From positions 1 to 17,837 of the forward strand of contig CALKWP010000188.1 in assembly GCA_938004075.1 (NCBI GenBank): a DNA stretch of 17,837 nt, read 5' to 3'. Position 1 is the stretch's first letter. Each line of letters starts with the position of its first letter. The position numbers were made by a program, and so were the translations under genes. The DNA is from an uncultured Methanomassiliicoccales archaeon. GTDB lineage: Archaea > Thermoplasmatota > Thermoplasmata > SG8-5. The notes below the pieces were generated by a model. It made no database searches. It was not told where the DNA came from and saw nothing but the letters and a program-made list of their open reading frames with translations. Positions 14,077 to 17,837 of this stretch are shown here, one piece after another.

Positions 14077-14202
14077 GTTATCACTTACATCCCGTTGTTT
14101 TCTTTGGATGCAATGCCCTCATTCCGGGGTGAGTATATAATGAAAATCTGTACATGTAGCGTACATCGCAACTTTTATACATTACAGGGAGATGGCATAT
14201 CA
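14077..14202. promoter_or_regulatory. divergent promoter region between the HRDC gene and hypE
   Basis: On the minus strand a TATATAC-like box (about 14132-14141) lies some 60 bp before ATG 14076. On the plus strand CTTTTATAC (14172-14180) lies about 27 bp before ATG 14203. Between them GTACAT occurs twice, at 14150-14155 and 14161-14166, an 11-bp period (one helical turn), and the first copy sits in the palindrome TACATGTA (14151-14158). This is a candidate regulator site next to the hypE promoter. Confidence 0.45.
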
Positions 14203-15252
14203 ATGAAAGACCGCATCAATATGAACATGGGCGCCGGCGGCGAGGGCATGCAGTCCCTTCTCAAAAAATTCATAATCGGAGCGCTGGCCGATGACCGCCC
14301 GGAAATAGGCCTAGAGGAGATGGACGACTCCGGCATAATCGACGGCATAGTCCTCACCACCGATGGCCACACCGTGAAGCCGCTGTTCTATCCGGGCGGG
14401 GACATTGGCCGTTTATCGGTTTGCGGCACAGTGAACGACATCGCCGCAATGGGCGCCGAGCCGGTTGCGCTGGCTCTCGGGATAATCATGGAGGACGGCC
14501 TGGAGATTGCTGTTCTCGAGAAGGTAATGGCCAGCATCGCCAGCACCAGTCGTGAGTGCGGCGTGCCTGTGATAACCGGCGATACCAAGGTTGTCGAGAA
14601 AGGCGCGATCGAGAAGATGATGGTCACCACTTCTGCGGTTGGAAGGATGCACCCCGCCCTGGAGCGCAACAACCGGATCCTGAGAGAATCAACCGGCCGG
14701 GAGCAGAGCTGGCTGAGGGACTGCAATCTGCGCCCCGGGGACGATATCATAATCACCGGCAACATCGGAGACCATGGCATCGCCCTGATGAGCTTCCGGG
14801 AAGGATATAATTTTCAAACAACGCTGGAGAGCGACAATGCGCCTCTCAACGGGTTGATGAATGACGCCTTGCAGATCGGCGGCCTGGTGGCGGCAAAGGA
14901 CCCGACCAGGGGCGGCGTCGCGAACGCCCTCAACGAGATGGCCAGCAAATCCGGCGTAGGAATAATCGTGCGCGAGGATGCGCTCCCGTTCGACCCGCAG
15001 GTGCGCGCCGCGTCCGACCTGCTGGGCATCGACCCGCTGGAGGTTGGGAATGAAGGGAAATTCCTCATCGGGGTTGCGCCGGAATTCACGGATGCTGTTT
15101 TGAAAGTCATAAGGCGGAACATGTACGGGAAGAATGCCCGCTTCATCGGCCAGGCTACCGACACGGTCAAGCGCGTTGTCATCGAGACCGCGGTCGGCGG
15201 GAAGCGGATAATGGAACCCCCGGCCGGTGATCCGGTGCCTAGAATATGCTGA
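14203..15252 (+). CDS. hypE: [NiFe]-hydrogenase maturation protein HypE
   Basis: HypE dehydrates the carbamoyl group that HypF places on its C-terminal cysteine, giving a thiocyanate that supplies cyanide ligands for the hydrogenase iron. This 349-residue protein of the AIRS/PurM-like ATPase family shows MGAGGEGM near the start, TTDGHTVKPLFYPGGDIGRL and CGTVNDIAAMGAEPVAL, VITGDTKVVEKG, DHGIALMSFREGYNF, DPTRGGVANALNEMA, and the diagnostic C-terminus DPVPRIC with the reactive Cys as last residue. About 15 extra residues (ILRESTGREQSWLRDC) precede the PGDDIIITG strand. ATG 14203 is preferred because a TATA box lies 27 bp before it and similarity starts there; the open frame upstream to 14065 runs through the promoter. 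No other hyp or hydrogenase gene is in the window. Confidence 0.95.
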   Translation: MKDRINMNMGAGGEGMQSLLKKFIIGALADDRPEIGLEEMDDSGIIDGIVLTTDGHTVKPLFYPGGDIGRLSVCGTVNDIAAMGAEPVALALGIIMEDGLEIAVLEKVMASIASTSRECGVPVITGDTKVVEKGAIEKMMVTTSAVGRMHPALERNNRILRESTGREQSWLRDCNLRPGDDIIITGNIGDHGIALMSFREGYNFQTTLESDNAPLNGLMNDALQIGGLVAAKDPTRGGVANALNEMASKSGVGIIVREDALPFDPQVRAASDLLGIDPLEVGNEGKFLIGVAPEFTDAVLKVIRRNMYGKNARFIGQATDTVKRVVIETAVGGKRIMEPPAGDPVPRIC

Positions 15253-15273
15253 TTTTCATTGGAACTGCCAACA

Positions 15274-15281
15274 CTATTAAA
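15274..15281 (+). promoter_or_regulatory. TATA-like box, secreted propeller gene
   Basis: CTATTAAA lies about 38 bp before ATG 15316, leaving a short leader in which AAGTGA (15306-15311) may serve as ribosome site, 4 bases from the start. Confidence 0.35.
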
Positions 15282-15315
15282 TCCTAAAAACGTATTAGAC
15301 GCATTAAGTGAAATT

Positions 15316-17789
15316 ATGTACAAGGCGAATCCTGTGAAGAGAGCGTTCAGTTTATCGATTGCCGCATTGCTGCTGTTCAGCGCGTTCTCTGTCCTTATCG
15401 GGATGCCGCCTACCGCCAGGGCCATCGACTTCACACCCAGCCCTGTCACGGTGACTACCAGCGCGAATGTCAAGGAGTCGCTTGATTTGGCAGTTTCCGA
15501 TGACGGCAGGATATACTTGTCATGGTCCGAGAAAACCAACGATAATATCGATGTCTACTTCTCGCATTCCGCCAATAACGGCACATCGTTCTCCCCGAAG
15601 GCCATGGTCAACAGCCAGTCTCTTGGCAACCAGAAGGCCAGCCAGATGGCGGTTGCCAACAACACCGTTTACATCGTCTGGGAAGACTCGCTGGTAGACA
15701 ACGGGGACATCGTGCTTGCCCGCTCCGATGACGGTGGCCTCACATTTCAGCAAGCTCACGTGAGCAATCATGAGAATGGCACCCAGTCAAATCCGGCCAT
15801 TGCTGCGAACGGTGACCGGGTCGCGGTAGCCTGGGAAGAGTACCGCTCTGACAACACCATCCGGATATGGGATGGCGTAAATGGAAACCTGGTGCGTGAG
15901 CTGGTGGGCCATACAGGAGCGGTCCGCGATGTGGAATTTTCCCCGGGCGGAGCGCGCATAGCTTCCGGTTCCGAGGACAAAACAGTCAAGATTTGGAGCG
16001 CCTCAACCGGTGCACTAATCACCACCCTTTCCAATCATACCCACAATGTAATGGCGGTCAACTGGTCTGCGAACGGGAAGATGCTGGCCACGGGCTCCTG
16101 GGACCACAACGTCCTGCTGCTCAATTCAACCACGTACGGCATCATCAAGGTTCTGAATCACACCTCAGTTCAAACAAAAAATTACGTTAACGCGCTATCC
16201 TTCTCGCGGGATTCCTCAAGATTGGCAGTCACTTACAACGGTGATTATGGCACCGGGACGCCTTCGGGATACCCGGTCCAGAATTTCAACCTGACAGTCT
16301 GGAACATGACGGGATTCTCCAACTGGACGCGGGCCGAAACAACGCCCGAGCCGAATAGGGGTCACACCGGGCCGGTCATGGATGCCGAGTTCTCTCACAA
16401 CGGCACATACCTGGCCAGCGTTGCCCAGGACTCGACCCTGAAAATATGGAACTCATCCACCGGCGAAAGAATTCAAAACGTGATGCTCGGGCATATGGGC
16501 CAGGCGGTTTCATGGTCGCCCGATGATGTGTTCATAGCGGTTGGGCTGGGCAATGGCTCGATAGCCATAATCAATCAGACCAATCTCACTGACATCGCCT
16601 GGATGAACAATCAGCACACCGGGAACGTGAACTCCCTGGATTGGAGCACTGTGAGGGACGAGATTGTGTCCGGGGCATCGGACCCGATTGTGAGGGTCTG
16701 GGACAAGATATCCAGAAAGGAGCGGCTCAACCTGACCGAGCACTGGAACAGCGTTTACTCTGTCGACTGGTCATCCTCCGGCCAGCATATCGCAACCGCT
16801 GGCGGGATGTCAGAGCAGTACGGGATGAAGGAGAACCAGATATTCTGTGCCATGTCGGTTGACGGTGGCGTCACATTCTCATCGCCGGTCATGGTCGCGG
16901 ACAGCTGCGCAGGGAACAGGTTGAGGCCAAACCTTGCCATGGATCAATCTGGAATAATCTCGGTTGTCTGGTACGATTCCCGGAATGGCGGCTCGCACAT
17001 TTATTTCGCAAACTCCACGGTTGCCGGGGCAAGATTTAAAGTGAACGTGGGAATAGACACAATCTCATCGGATTGCACGACGCCGAGGATATTCGTCGAG
17101 GATTCGGGAGTGTCCCATGTCGTATGGCAGTACGGCCTTGGCGCCGGAATAAGGTATTCAAATTCAACAGATGGCTTTGCGACCTCAAGGATTGTGGCGC
17201 TCAATGCCCAGGTGCCAATAGTTTCCGGCTCACCGGACGGCTCCTCGATATGGGTCGGATGGAGGGGGAAGAATCTTACGACTGATTACAGCATCTCGCA
17301 GGCAGCAATCTCATACAACGGCGGCGCGAATTTCACAGAAAATGTGCAATTCAATTCCAGCTCCACTCTCATTGGTGACCATTCTTTGTTTATTGACAGG
17401 TACAACCAAACATTCGTGGCCTGGGAGTTAGGCCAGAGTATCTACCACCGCTCCACCGTTCTTTCCGATGCTTGGGCTCCCACAGTGCTTTCAACATCGC
17501 CCTCCTCCGGCGAGACTGGCGTATCCATATTCACGTCTTTCACTGTCCGATTCTCCGAACCGATGAACAGGGATGTCACCGAAGCATCCTTCTCATGGAC
17601 CGATGGCACCAACACCTGGAACGTTGGCAACTGCGAAGGCAACAAAGGCACATGGAATGCTTACGGGGACACAGTCATATTCAAGCCCAAGGAACCGCTC
17701 CAATATCTGAAATCGGGGTATTCCTTCAGAATGAATTCGACAGCCAGCGATATTGCGGGGAACCTGCTCGGCCAGAACATGATATTCGC
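15316..17789 (+). CDS. secreted or anchored nested beta-propeller protein (WD40 inside BNR/sialidase-like) with Big_5-like domain, 3' truncated
   Basis: About 824 native residues remain. The N-terminus is a signal peptide or anchor (VKRAFSLSIAALLLFSAFSVLIG, then ARA). BNR-like blades follow, built on W-x-[ED], then S-x-x-G-x-x-F: SWSEKTNDN and VWEDSLVDNGDIVLARSDDG. The third blade, VAWEEYRSDN, breaks at residue 180 and a WD40 propeller fills residues 181-506. It has seven GH/NH-to-WD type units (GHTGAVRDVEFSP, KIWSAST, GHTGPVMDAEFSH and others), with the opening TIRIWDG strand able to close the last blade. The BNR blade then resumes with NQIFCAMSVDGGVTFSS. More blades follow to about residue 720, then a Big_5/SbsA-like Ig domain (APTVLSTSPSSGETGVS, RFSEPMNRDVTEASF, YSFRMNSTASDIAGN). 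Many Asn-x-Ser/Thr sites fit an extracellular glycoprotein. An apparent stop at 17809-17811 is adapter sequence, so the true C-terminus is missing. TTG 15259 upstream is an unlikely start. Confidence 0.8.
15856..16833 (+). repeat. WD40 repeat block inserted within a BNR blade
   Basis: About 326 codons encode roughly seven WD40 units, with recurring G/N-H-T-x-x-V, then S-P/A-x-G, then L/I-A-S/T-G-S, then I-W-D/S/N. The block begins with a lone outer strand (TIRIWD) and ends without one (HIATAGG), the strand exchange that closes a WD40 ring. The flanking sequence on both sides is BNR-type. Confidence 0.75.
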
Positions 17790-17837
17790 AGATCGGAAGA
17801 GCGTCGTGTAGGGAAAGAGTGTAGATCTCGGTGGTCG
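17790..17837. other. Illumina TruSeq adapter read-through (sequencing artefact)
   Basis: The last 48 bases begin AGATCGGAAGAGCGTCGTGT and continue with the rest of the reverse complement of the Illumina universal adapter as I know it. They are not genomic. They supply the final codons (after the Ala at 17788-17790) and the false TAG of the terminal reading frame. Confidence 0.97.

Noticed and set aside
14065..14202. N-terminal extension of HypE
   Set aside because: It runs through both divergent promoters and lacks HypE similarity, which starts at ATG 14203.
15856..16833. WD40 block as a possible CRISPR or DNA repeat array
   Set aside because: The repetition is at the protein level with variable spacing and diverged DNA; it is a normal WD40 repeat.
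17790..17811. Natural C-terminus of the propeller protein
   Set aside because: The last codons and the TAG match the Illumina adapter, so the stop is artificial.

Overview
This is an archaeal contig end of roughly 55% GC. Thermoplasmatota or a related euryarchaeal lineage is the best guess, at moderate confidence. The evidence is archaeal-type families (a GPN-loop GTPase, an HVO_A0114-type antitoxin, V4R and KaiC-like signalling proteins, a CheF-like protein), TATA boxes 25-35 bp before starts with several apparently leaderless genes, and urocanase, hypE and zinc-ribbon genes. There are no rRNA or tRNA genes, no CRISPR array and no insertion sequence. The last 48 bases (17790-17837) are Illumina adapter sequence, not genome.

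Layout. (1) 1-4521, metabolism and housekeeping: the tail of an unidentified gene, a zinc-ribbon VOC/HPPD-type dioxygenase, a convergent isoprenylcysteine-methyltransferase-family membrane protein, a GPN-loop GTPase and urocanate hydratase (hutU). (2) 4567-5319: a two-gene toxin-antitoxin-like module (small TumE/DUF6516-like protein plus HVO_A0114-type HTH protein). (3) 5421-12514: a tight seven-gene operon behind one strong TATA box, which is the most distinctive part of the window. It encodes a CheF-like PH/winged-helix protein, a V4R sensor with a winged helix, a KaiC-like ATPase, a Roadblock/LC7-like protein, an 878-residue C2H2-zinc-finger, coiled-coil and double-winged-helix scaffold, and two tandem paralogous cysteine-containing proteins, and it closes with a hairpin. 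(4) 12540-13094: a probable GNAT-type protein. (5) 13186-14076, minus strand: a NucS-N/RQC/HRDC fusion with neither nuclease nor helicase, ending in a bacterial-style terminator. (6) 14203-15252: hypE for [NiFe]-hydrogenase maturation, divergent from (5). (7) 15316-17789: a secreted or membrane-anchored protein in which a complete WD40 propeller sits inside one blade of a BNR/sialidase-like propeller, followed by a Big_5-like domain and cut off by the contig end.

How they may work together. The operon in (3) reads as a signalling or switch complex: a small-molecule sensor (V4R, possibly the two Cys proteins), an ATPase switch (KaiC-like), adaptors (Roadblock-like, CheF-like) and a long scaffold that can bind nucleic acid. 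CheF and the KaiC-related ArlH are known parts of the archaeal chemotaxis-archaellum interface, but no archaellin, Che or kinase gene is present, so the output is unknown. HutU and the HPPD-like enzyme suggest use of amino acids as carbon or nitrogen sources, and HypE implies a [NiFe] hydrogenase elsewhere in the genome.
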